From Planctomycetota bacterium (GTDB lineage: Bacteria; Planctomycetota; Planctomycetia; Pirellulales; Pirellulaceae): 17,788 nucleotides of DNA. The DNA is taken from assembly GCA_024274855.1 (NCBI GenBank), contig JAJSAJ010000185.1, forward strand, positions 1-17,788, read 5' to 3'. Below, in pieces: positions 7,088 to 13,539 of the stretch (positions are counted from its first letter, which is position 1; each line of letters starts with the position of its first letter). The notes beneath the pieces were generated by a model. The model ran no database searches. It worked only from the letters and a program-made list of their open reading frames with translations, and was not told the DNA's origin. The position numbers and the translations under genes were made by a program.

Positions 7088-9058
7088 TCACTGTGCGGTT
7101 CTAACGGTTTGTTGGCGAGTTGCCGTTCGTGGCGTCTGCTGATTCCAGCCGAGCACGACGAAGGTCTCTTTTTTGAGGAAACGGTTTGTTTGGGCAACGA
7201 TTTGGACTTGGGCCGGCAGCGTCCCAAGTTGCCGAATGACCTTATCCGTTGTGATTACAAAATGATCGGGATTACCTCGAAGGAAGTTCCAAAGGGGCAG
7301 GGCAGGGTGGGGGTGCCAGTCGGTGACGACCCGTGCCTGGTTGTGCCTGGGGTGCGAAGGCTGCTCGGCACGGGGGCCGCTTCGTCCACTTTGACGGTTC
7401 GGAACCCTGGTTTGTTCTGGCATATTGTTTGTCGGCTGAAGTTGCGTATCTTCGGGGTGCATCGCATCCACTTTGGACGCAGGTGCGGGAAATGCGATTC
7501 GGATCAGCGGCTGACCGGCATAGAAAACCCAACTCGGCTCGATCGCCTCCAGTGTTCCGATGACGGGGGGATTGGCACGCCGCTGTGTGGCCGCCAGCAA
7601 GATGCCGAACGTTCGGTGACGATCGACGCGCGGGGCGGCGATTGCGAACAGGGATAGCATCAGCAGAGCCGCACCCGCTGCAAAGACAACACTTGCTTGC
7701 CCGATTCGTGCGCGCTTGAACAACACCATGCAGGCTATCGCCGTGATCATTGGGATCAAACCGATCAACGCCAGCGGTTGTTCGCCAGGCAGTAACCTGG
7801 CCGCCGCGATGGGAATTCCAATCAGCGCGACGAGTCCGATGATTGCCAGTATGCCGAGTCCGATTCGAGGCCAGAGTGGACGGACGGGAGCCAGACCTCG
7901 TAGCCACGCGTGGACAAATCCGGCTGTCAGAAGAGCCACTGCGGGGTAACAAGGCGTGATATAGCTTGGCAGCTTGGTTTGTGCCAAAGAGAAAACTCCG
8001 ATATAGACACCAATCCAGCAAATCGCAAACAGCGTGGCGGGCGAGCGCGTGGATGGGGTTCGGAGACGAGCCGTACTGTCGAGTACGGTCGGGACTGCGA
8101 AAATTGACCAGGGGAAAAAACCACATAACAATGCGATCGGGTAAAACAAGGCACTGCCGTAATGACCCTCCATCGAATGCGTGGCACGCGCTAGATTGTG
8201 CTCTAAGAAAAAACCGCGGATCCACAATCCATCCGTTCGAAGACCGACCAATACGTACCAAGGTAGGGCGATGATCAATACAACCGCAATGGCCGTCAGC
8301 GGCCGCATGGACCAGCATGTTCGTAGAAAGTGGTTCGGATGAAACGGACGCACGATCAAACGAAGACGTTGTTCCAATCGTGTTGGCCAGAGGACGGGTC
8401 TCTTCAGGGGCACTTCCTCACGCTTCGGCAAACGCAGGATCAGCAAGTACATACCGATTACAGCCGTCGGCAAGATCAAGCCGACGGGGCCCTTTGTTAG
8501 AACGCCCATCCCCATGCACGCGTACATCACCACGGCCATCGGCCAATTCGGGAACAGGCGGTCTGGTGGCCGAGGTTCATTCGCATGCTGGTTGGGATAA
8601 ATTCCCCACACATAGACAAACAGAGCGGCGGTACCCCAGAAAACGAGCAACGAATCCGGCGTCGCCGCGTGCGCCGCTACGTTGAACATCAGGGTCGTCA
8701 ACAGAATAACGGCGGCCCATAGACCGACTGCCGGCGAAAAGAGACGACGTCCCATGCCATAGGTCAATAACGCCGTACCGACCGCTGCCGCAGCCGACCA
8801 GAAACGGGCGCCAACCTCGGTCACACCGAAAACAGCGTATGCCGTCATCATCAACCAGTACAACAAGATTGGTTTATGTGTGCGCAACTGGCCATTGAAG
8901 ACCGGTGTCACCCAATCGCCGCGTTGCAGCATTTCAGCCGCACAGCCCGCGTTTCGGGGCTCGTCTCGGTCCCAAAGACGCGGACCGCCCAGGTTGGTGA
9001 ATAAGATCACACCGCCCAGCAGCGTGATCCCTATAACGTGGCGTACTGCGGACGACAT
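7088..9058 (-). CDS. ArnT-like / GT39-family membrane glycosyltransferase
   Basis: This 656-residue polytopic membrane protein has about a dozen hydrophobic segments. The first periplasmic loop carries the signature Asp-Glu pair (LWDRDEPRNA, Asp32/Glu33), followed by HKPILLYWL at 61-69, as in the ArnT/PMT (GT39/GT83) superfamily. Family members transfer a sugar from a polyprenyl-phosphate donor to lipid A, protein or another acceptor on the outer face of the inner membrane; the acceptor here is unknown. The C-terminal soluble part (about 500-656) includes a Gln/Pro/Asn/Arg-rich low-complexity stretch at about 530-590 before the relatively conserved-looking NPDHFVITTDK. The ATG at 9058 is supported by GAGG with a 7-nt spacer. 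It is followed by the small metallopeptidase gene and is divergent from the PAP2 phosphatase gene. Confidence 0.93.
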   Translation of the reverse strand: MSSAVRHVIGITLLGGVILFTNLGGPRLWDRDEPRNAGCAAEMLQRGDWVTPVFNGQLRTHKPILLYWLMMTAYAVFGVTEVGARFWSAAAAVGTALLTYGMGRRLFSPAVGLWAAVILLTTLMFNVAAHAATPDSLLVFWGTAALFVYVWGIYPNQHANEPRPPDRLFPNWPMAVVMYACMGMGVLTKGPVGLILPTAVIGMYLLILRLPKREEVPLKRPVLWPTRLEQRLRLIVRPFHPNHFLRTCWSMRPLTAIAVVLIIALPWYVLVGLRTDGLWIRGFFLEHNLARATHSMEGHYGSALFYPIALLCGFFPWSIFAVPTVLDSTARLRTPSTRSPATLFAICWIGVYIGVFSLAQTKLPSYITPCYPAVALLTAGFVHAWLRGLAPVRPLWPRIGLGILAIIGLVALIGIPIAAARLLPGEQPLALIGLIPMITAIACMVLFKRARIGQASVVFAAGAALLMLSLFAIAAPRVDRHRTFGILLAATQRRANPPVIGTLEAIEPSWVFYAGQPLIRIAFPAPASKVDAMHPEDTQLQPTNNMPEQTRVPNRQSGRSGPRAEQPSHPRHNQARVVTDWHPHPALPLWNFLRGNPDHFVITTDKVIRQLGTLPAQVQIVAQTNRFLKKETFVVLGWNQQTPRTATRQQTVRTAQ

Positions 9059-9131
9059 CAGATTTCCTCAAGGTGCTAGCTGACTGGTCAGCCGCGTCGT
9101 GCGGTCGATTTGCCTGCTTGTTCGACAGCGG

Positions 9132-9161
9132 AGTGTACGTAAACCTGGCCCCTGATAACAA
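9132..9161 (-). promoter_or_regulatory. Candidate sigma-70-type promoter for the GT39 gene
   Basis: Read on the minus strand, TTGTTA (-35, 4 of 6 consensus) and TACACT (-10, 4 of 6) are separated by 18 bp and lie about 70 bp before the ATG at 9058. This is a sequence match only, and such matches occur by chance. Confidence 0.3.
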
Positions 9162-9335
9162 GCTCATTTCCGTCAGTTTGCCGTTTGATTCAGACTATTC
9201 ACTCACTTCGGCGCGAATCCTAAGTTTTGCCTCAGAAGTCGGGGAAGCGACCTTGATCGTAAGCTGGTCCAGCAGCAGGCAAACAGGTCCCCGTCTGCAG
9301 TTCCATACATCTTGCAGTATCTTGGATTATCCCAA

Positions 9336-9356
9336 GTCCCGCTCGGCAAGCGGGAC
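9336..9356. repeat. Short perfect palindrome, REP-like
   Basis: GTCCCGCT (9336-9343) and AGCGGGAC (9349-9356) form a perfect 8-bp stem with a 5-nt loop. A weaker stem, CTTGG/CCAAG, overlaps its left edge. There is no T-run, so it is not an intrinsic terminator. It may be a copy of a dispersed palindromic repeat; no second copy is seen in this window. Confidence 0.5.
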
Positions 9357-9499
9357 CTACCCGGACCATCTTGTGATCAAGGCCCGGGGAAGCCGTGTTG
9401 AGACGAAGCCTCAAACCCCGATTCAGAACAATTCATATTCCGCGACAACGGTCGGCCTGCTAGGCTTGCCGCACATTTCGTGCAATTTCGGCACAAGGC

Positions 9500-9504
9500 G
9501 GAGG
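9500..9504 (+). promoter_or_regulatory. Ribosome binding site fixing the PAP2 start
   Basis: GGAGG at 9500-9504 lies 6 nt before the GTG at 9511. It is a near-perfect Shine-Dalgarno and decides the start over the in-frame GTG at 9073, which would add an unconvincing 146-residue extension. Confidence 0.75.
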
Positions 9505-9510
9505 GGAACT

Positions 9511-10188
9511 GTGATCGATCGGCAAGAATATCGTCTGGCTCGCAGCGCTTATTTGCTAAGCGCCGTTTTTGCCATCGCCGGCCTGCTAGCACTCCGTGTT
9601 GATCTACCGGTTGGTTTCTATGCCCGTTCGCATCGTGTGCCAGGTGATCTGGGCAAGCTGATAAATCTTAGTGAAGTATTTGCCCATGGATTCGGCGCTC
9701 TGATGATTCTGGTCACTGCGTGGGTTCTGTGGCCACCGGATCGGCGGAAATTGTTTCGAGTTGGAACGTGCGCGTTCGGGTCCGGCGCGGTTGCGCAGCT
9801 ATTGAAGCAGATTGTGGGCCGCATTCGTCCGAACGCCTTTGATTATCAGGGCAGCGTATTGGAGACGTTCACTGGGTGGGGCACTAGCGCGATCCATCAT
9901 CCGCGCGCACTTTCGGCGTTCAACATGGAGTCATTTCCATCGGGGCATACGGCAGTGGCCGTTGGGCTGGCGTTTGGACTTGCGTGGTTATTCCCACGCG
10001 GCAAGTGGCTGTTCGCTCTGTTTGCCGCACTTGCCGCATCACAACGCATTCTGGCCCCGGTGCACTATGTCAGCGATGCGATGGCCGGCGCGGTCATCGC
10101 GTCGGTCGTGGCCGGCTTGTGTCTGGGGCAGGGCAGGGTAGGGCGTTTCTTCGATTGGTTTGAAAACCGAGTGCATAGGGCGAGCTAA
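9511..10188 (+). CDS. PAP2-family membrane phosphatase
   Basis: This 225-residue integral membrane protein has all three PAP2 signature motifs. KX6RP is KQIVGRIRP (Lys99-Pro107). PSGH is at 143-146 (ESFPSGHT). The SxR...H...D motif is SQRILAPVHYVSD with Arg179, His185 and Asp189. About five to six hydrophobic segments surround them. Family members remove phosphate from lipid phosphates such as undecaprenyl pyrophosphate, phosphatidate or lipid A; the actual substrate cannot be told. The GTG start is set by the Shine-Dalgarno at 9500-9504. The neighbouring divergent GT39 enzyme uses polyprenyl-phosphate sugars, which makes an envelope-lipid role plausible. Its TAA overlaps the rnc TAG stop tail-to-tail (10185-10188). 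Confidence 0.92.
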   Translation: MIDRQEYRLARSAYLLSAVFAIAGLLALRVDLPVGFYARSHRVPGDLGKLINLSEVFAHGFGALMILVTAWVLWPPDRRKLFRVGTCAFGSGAVAQLLKQIVGRIRPNAFDYQGSVLETFTGWGTSAIHHPRALSAFNMESFPSGHTAVAVGLAFGLAWLFPRGKWLFALFAALAASQRILAPVHYVSDAMAGAVIASVVAGLCLGQGRVGRFFDWFENRVHRAS

Positions 10189-10964
10189 TCGCTGGGAAAC
10201 GTCGGCGGCTCGCCTTTCATCTCGGACAGCGCATTGCTGGCCGCACGCTGTTCGGCTTCCTTCTTGTTCCGTCCCCATGCTGCCTGATACGCTTGCCCGC
10301 CAACCACGGCGCAGACCTTGAAGCACTTGGCGTGATCGGGTCCTTTTTCATCGAGCATCTGGTAGGAGGGAGTACGCCCAAATTGGCGCTGTGCCAACTG
10401 TTGCAACAGCGACTTGTAATTGCCGCCGATTTGGCCTGCCGCAACAAGCTCGATTTCCGGTTCCATGTTCGTGTCGATGAACTCACGTGCCGCTCCGATA
10501 CCACCGTCCAGGTAAATTGCGGCCAACAAGGATTCGAAGACGTCGGCAAGCAACGACGGTGGAACTGCATGGGTGGCCGCCATGCCTTTGCCAACAATCA
10601 GGAACTGCTGCAGCTCCAGGCGTTGGCTGATCTTCGCACAGGTCTGGCGGCTGACCACGACCGACTTGATCTTCGTCAAGTCGCCCTCGAGGTACTCAGG
10701 GAACCGATGGAATAGCAGCTCGCATACAATCGCGCCGAGGATAGCATCGCCAAGAAACTCGAGTCGCTCGTTAGAAGCCAATCGGTGTTGTGCGCCGGAG
10801 GCGTGTGTCAGGGCCGCATGGAGCAACGACCGGTCGCGGAACTGATAACCCAGCTTCTGCTCGCACAATTCCAGCTGCTGTACGAACGCCTGGTCGGTCT
10901 CGCAAGCTGATTCTGCATTGATCGGCGGCAAGGGGAAAGACCCGGAGCTATTTGATTCTGTCAT
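10185..10964 (-). CDS. rnc: Ribonuclease III
   Basis: This enzyme cleaves double-stranded RNA in rRNA processing and mRNA turnover. The RNase III signature NERLEFLGD is at residues 65-73. The second catalytic block LADVFESLLAAIYLDGG follows, with Asp131 and Glu134. A C-terminal double-stranded RNA-binding domain spans about 172-249 and ends in the typical KKEAEQRAASNAL helix. ATG at 10964 is chosen because AGGG lies 8 nt upstream and it gives 259 residues, within the family range. An in-frame TTG at 11072 would add 36 low-complexity residues and cannot be excluded. The gene is convergent with the PAP2 gene, sharing the stop region, and has a good promoter candidate at 11135-11163. Confidence 0.96.
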   Translation of the reverse strand: MTESNSSGSFPLPPINAESACETDQAFVQQLELCEQKLGYQFRDRSLLHAALTHASGAQHRLASNERLEFLGDAILGAIVCELLFHRFPEYLEGDLTKIKSVVVSRQTCAKISQRLELQQFLIVGKGMAATHAVPPSLLADVFESLLAAIYLDGGIGAAREFIDTNMEPEIELVAAGQIGGNYKSLLQQLAQRQFGRTPSYQMLDEKGPDHAKCFKVCAVVGGQAYQAAWGRNKKEAEQRAASNALSEMKGEPPTFPSD

Positions 10965-11134
10965 CGGTGTGACCCTATCAGCCGATTGAGGAACAGGAGC
11001 CGACTCGATGTCGCTCCCGCTTTTCAACGGGCTGGCAGTGGAAAGAGCCTTGAGCAATAGAGACTTGGGCAATTGGATCCGTACATTCCAACCGCCAGAT
11101 ACTGGCCGTCAACGACGCCCCCCCGAGAGTCGGA

Positions 11135-11163
11135 ACCCTAGCAACGATAGGACTTTTTGTCAA
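11135..11163 (-). promoter_or_regulatory. Candidate promoter for rnc
   Basis: On the minus strand a perfect TTGACA (11163-11158) is followed, after exactly 17 bp, by TAGGGT (11140-11135). TGC precedes the -10 as in an extended -10 element. Transcription would start near 11128, giving a leader of about 160 nt to the ATG at 10964, or about 55 nt to the TTG at 11072. Confidence 0.5.
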
Positions 11164-11641
11164 TGGGACGCATCGGTGGAGCCCCGGAGGGGGCGTGCAC
11201 GTGCCGTTTGTTTCAGCGGACAGCATGCGATCGTACGGGATCTGCCGACGTGTTGATTAGGGACATGGTTTGCTGTCCGGTTTTTCTCCGGTCGGTGCCA
11301 TGCGGCCGACGGCAATCGCCGTTCGGACAATGTGTCTGGTCGCAGGCTGACCTAGCAAGAAACCCAGACTTTGGGCAGATTGGGTTTATTGGGCTTTTAG
11401 TACCCGGTGCGCACCTTCGCATACCAGGGCATTGCAAGATGTCGCGTCGCCAACCCTCTGCTCCTGCCAGTCCCAGCCACCCAACTCGCAACAACCCGTA
11501 TGCAACACCGGTGAGAAACTGACCACACCGGTGCCAGGCCGATGATTGTGTCCACCGGGGGTTCGCTTGCCGATATCGAGCCAGGCACTTGACCCTTGAC
11601 CAATTCATGCGAACAATGCGTCTAGTATGTTAATAGAGCAC

Positions 11642-11666
11642 AAGTTGATTCATTTTGAGTCAACTT
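11642..11666. promoter_or_regulatory. 25-bp palindrome, possible operator or RNA hairpin
   Basis: AAGTTGA (11642-11648) pairs with TCAACTT (11660-11666) and TCA (11650-11652) with TGA (11656-11658). Between these lies a T/G pair that would be a wobble in RNA, with a TTT loop. It is either a symmetrical protein-binding site or an 11-bp RNA hairpin. No T-run follows on either strand. Confidence 0.45.
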
Positions 11667-11918
11667 TAGCAACCAACGGGAGCGGGCCAACACGGCTCGA
11701 ACGGTAGCTCGTAATTGGTTCGAGGCCCTGCATCGCTAAGGTCTGTTACCGAATAAGGACGGCACCGACTGGAGACGTCCTATCCATCATCGGGCGGGCG
11801 AGTTGTTCCGGTTGTTCGTTTCCGAGGTGGCGGGGGCACGCTCGACGTCAGACCCTGTGAAAAACTGGTTGGAACCGGCCGCTTGCCCGACAGGCAGTCG
11901 ATGCGAGTGCCGGCACAT

Positions 11919-11951
11919 GATCATGTTCCGTATCTTGCGCGGAACATGGTC
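11919..11951. other. Strong hairpin in the upstream region of the CobB/CbiA-like gene
   Basis: GATCATGTTCCG (11919-11930) pairs with CGGAACATGGTC (11940-11951) over 12 bp, with one T/G wobble and a 9-nt loop. It lies about 150 bp before the start of the CobB/CbiA-like gene. No poly-T tail follows on either strand, so it is not a standard terminator. Confidence 0.5.
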
Positions 11952-11993
11952 CCACGGGATGCGGAAGTCATTCCGGCTTGAACGTAACCCAGT

Positions 11994-12022
11994 GTGACGC
12001 CATTGCTGAATGGCGTTATGTT
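11994..12022 (+). promoter_or_regulatory. Candidate promoter for the CobB/CbiA-like gene, spacer forms a hairpin
   Basis: GTGACG (11994-11999, 4 of 6 to the -35) and TATGTT (12017-12022, 4 of 6 to the -10) are 17 bp apart. Between and overlapping them is a perfect inverted repeat, ACGCCATT (11997-12004) with AATGGCGT (12009-12016). That geometry suits a regulator binding over the promoter, but it rests on weak consensus matches. Confidence 0.3.
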
Positions 12023-12102
12023 GCGAAAAAAAGTGCGTGCGGTGCGCACCTGTCGCACATGACGACATGAATCAACACGAAAACTAGTAACGGACCCATT
12101 GC

Positions 12103-13449
12103 ATGACTCGAATGCCCCGAATTGCTGTTGGGACTGTGCAGGCTGATGCAGACCATCGTCCGATGACATGGGCATTGATGGACGTGTTGCAATGCTCGGG
12201 AAAGCAGATTCAGTCTTTATTTGCTCAAGGGCGATTCGTGCCCCGTGACGCGGCCCCTCGGATCACCGGTCAGACCCGTCGTTATTTGGACAGTTGGTCG
12301 ATGAACCGCACCACGTGTCGCGAGTTGTTTCGGCATGGTTCTCGGGATGCGGAATTGGCCTTGATCGATGGGCAATATGATGCGGCTCGCGGGAACTCGC
12401 ACCTCGGTCGCAGCTTGGATGTCCTGTGCCGATGGTTGGAGCTGCCGCAGTTGGTGATTCTAGACGCGTCCCGGCTTGAATCACGTTGCATACCGACTAT
12501 GCCTGCCGAGGTCGATGGGTTATTGCTCGATAATGTCCGCGATGTGCGACACCTTTGTCAGGTTCAGACGGCAGTCGAATCACTCTATGGGTTGCCCGTT
12601 CTCGGCAGCCTTCCCCGAATGGATTGTCTTCGGACAATTGCATGCGATTCATCTTCCGAGGATGGGCCGAGTCGGGAGGTGTGTCAGGCGTTGGGTCGAG
12701 CGTTGGAATCACGTCTCCAGTTGCAACGGGTCAGCGACCTTACCTGGAAAGATGCAACGGATGAACTGGCAGCGGACAAATCGGATTGGCAACTCCACCT
12801 GGGTAATGTCCACATCGCCGTGGCGTTTGATGAAGCATTTTCGTGTTATTTTGCCGATACACTCGATTTGCTCGAGTCGTGTGGTGCGACGGTCAGTGTC
12901 TTTTCACCGCTCAGTAGCGAGCGGCTGCCGGATGAAACGGATGTGGTCTATTTGGGATGTGGGCAGCCCGAGCGGTTTGCAGAGCGTCTGACGGATAATT
13001 TTTTGATCAAAGAGGCGATTTGCAATCACGTCTGTTCCGGCGGACGGGTCTATGCCGAGGGTGCGGGCGTGGCTTATCTTTGTCACGAGATGGCGACCCG
13101 GTCCGGACAACATTGGCCCATGGTCGGGCTGCTGCCGGCGGTAGCCCAGTTTCGTTTTCGACCGGATGCGCCGAGACCCGCGATCATTCAGCCGCTGCAG
13201 CTGACGGTTCGACGCGAGTCCTGGTTATTTGGTCGCGGTGAACAGGTACGTGGTTATTTGAATCCGACATGGACAATTCGGCCCGATGGCGGTTTGCATT
13301 CTTTGGTCGCTGGCGAGGCGTATCGGTACCACATGGTCGGTGACCAGCAGGTTGTTGCCAGTTGTTGCCACCTCCATTTCGCATCAACTCGCATGCTGGC
13401 CCGCTTCTTTAGAAAGAGCCACCGAGTCGGCTTGAATCCTGTTGGGTAG
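12103..13449 (+). CDS. Degenerate cobyrinate a,c-diamide synthase (CobB/CbiA) homologue, probable pseudoenzyme
   Basis: The 448-residue protein follows the CobB/CbiA layout: an N-terminal ATPase-like domain (about 4-215) and a C-terminal class-I glutamine amidotransferase-like domain (about 235-430). Family landmarks are LDSWSMNR (62-69), LALIDGQYDA (85-94), LPVLGSLPR (164-172), IAVAFDEAFSCYFADTLDLL (238-257) and HLHF (423-426). Key catalytic parts are missing. The N-terminus (RIAVGTVQADADHRPMTW) has no GxxxxGK[ST] P-loop. Where the amidotransferase cysteine belongs, the usual AECGG reads AEGAG (Gly320 in place of Cys). The frame is intact, so the protein is probably made and may bind rather than amidate. 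No cobalamin genes are adjacent. ATG at 12112 (MPRIAVG) is an alternative start; neither has a clear Shine-Dalgarno. Confidence 0.8.
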   Translation: MTRMPRIAVGTVQADADHRPMTWALMDVLQCSGKQIQSLFAQGRFVPRDAAPRITGQTRRYLDSWSMNRTTCRELFRHGSRDAELALIDGQYDAARGNSHLGRSLDVLCRWLELPQLVILDASRLESRCIPTMPAEVDGLLLDNVRDVRHLCQVQTAVESLYGLPVLGSLPRMDCLRTIACDSSSEDGPSREVCQALGRALESRLQLQRVSDLTWKDATDELAADKSDWQLHLGNVHIAVAFDEAFSCYFADTLDLLESCGATVSVFSPLSSERLPDETDVVYLGCGQPERFAERLTDNFLIKEAICNHVCSGGRVYAEGAGVAYLCHEMATRSGQHWPMVGLLPAVAQFRFRPDAPRPAIIQPLQLTVRRESWLFGRGEQVRGYLNPTWTIRPDGGLHSLVAGEAYRYHMVGDQQVVASCCHLHFASTRMLARFFRKSHRVGLNPVG

Positions 13450-13539
13450 CAACGGTATCGGCTATGGTCCGCGTTGTGACGTCGCTCGGTGCGATCGCAT
13501 TCTAGCTGCTTCTAGCTGCGGACGTCTTGCCGCCAAGGA

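Larger units (their letters stand above)
9059..9510. other. Divergent intergenic region (452 bp), no gene seen
   Basis: This region separates the GT39 gene (-) and the PAP2 gene (+). The PAP2 frame stays open back to a GTG at 9073, but that stretch has no hydrophobic pattern and no protein-like composition. The region must hold promoters for both genes. The best minus-strand candidate is TTGTTA at 9161-9156 and TACACT at 9137-9132, with an 18-bp spacer. I could not pick a good plus-strand promoter. A perfect 8-bp palindrome lies at 9336-9356. Confidence 0.6.
10965..12102. other. Long divergent intergenic region (1138 bp) with hairpins, no gene recognised
   Basis: This lies between rnc (-) and the CobB/CbiA-like gene (+). 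Several frames of 60-130 codons exist on both strands, but all have Cys/Arg/Trp-rich, non-protein-like composition and no domain. No tRNA, tmRNA, SRP RNA or RNase P RNA signature and no cobalamin riboswitch box was seen. What is visible: a promoter candidate for rnc at 11135-11163; alternative pairings of TGTCC (11274-11278) with GGACA at 11261-11265 or CGGACA at 11324-11329; two ACACCGGTG direct repeats 20 bp apart (11505-11513, 11525-11533); a 25-bp palindrome at 11642-11666; a 12-bp-stem hairpin at 11919-11951; and a hairpin within a promoter candidate at 11994-12022. A structured RNA or a complex control region is possible. Confidence 0.55.

Noticed and set aside
7280..7500. Gln/Pro/Asn-rich stretch in the GT39 C-terminal domain as an inserted element
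   Set aside because: No palindrome or repeat underlies it, and low-complexity linkers are common at this position, so ordinary length variation explains it.
9073..9510. N-terminal extension of the PAP2 protein from GTG 9073
   Set aside because: The extra 146 residues have no hydrophobic or domain pattern and include a palindrome, whereas GTG 9511 has an excellent Shine-Dalgarno.
11213..11608. A 131-codon minus-strand open frame in the long intergenic region
   Set aside because: Composition is rich in Cys, Arg and Trp without a recognisable domain or ribosome binding site, and overlapping frames on the other strand are equally open.
11589..11628. Two TTGACC boxes followed by TAGTAT as a promoter
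   Set aside because: The spacing from the nearer box is about 21 bp, too long for a standard sigma-70 promoter, and the next plus-strand gene is about 480 bp away.
11690..11745. GGTTCGAGGCC as the T-arm of a tRNA
   Set aside because: The flanking bases do not pair into a T-stem or an acceptor stem, and no anticodon arm fits.
10965..12102. Cobalamin riboswitch upstream of the CobB/CbiA-like gene
   Set aside because: The conserved B12-box and other signature boxes were not found by eye.
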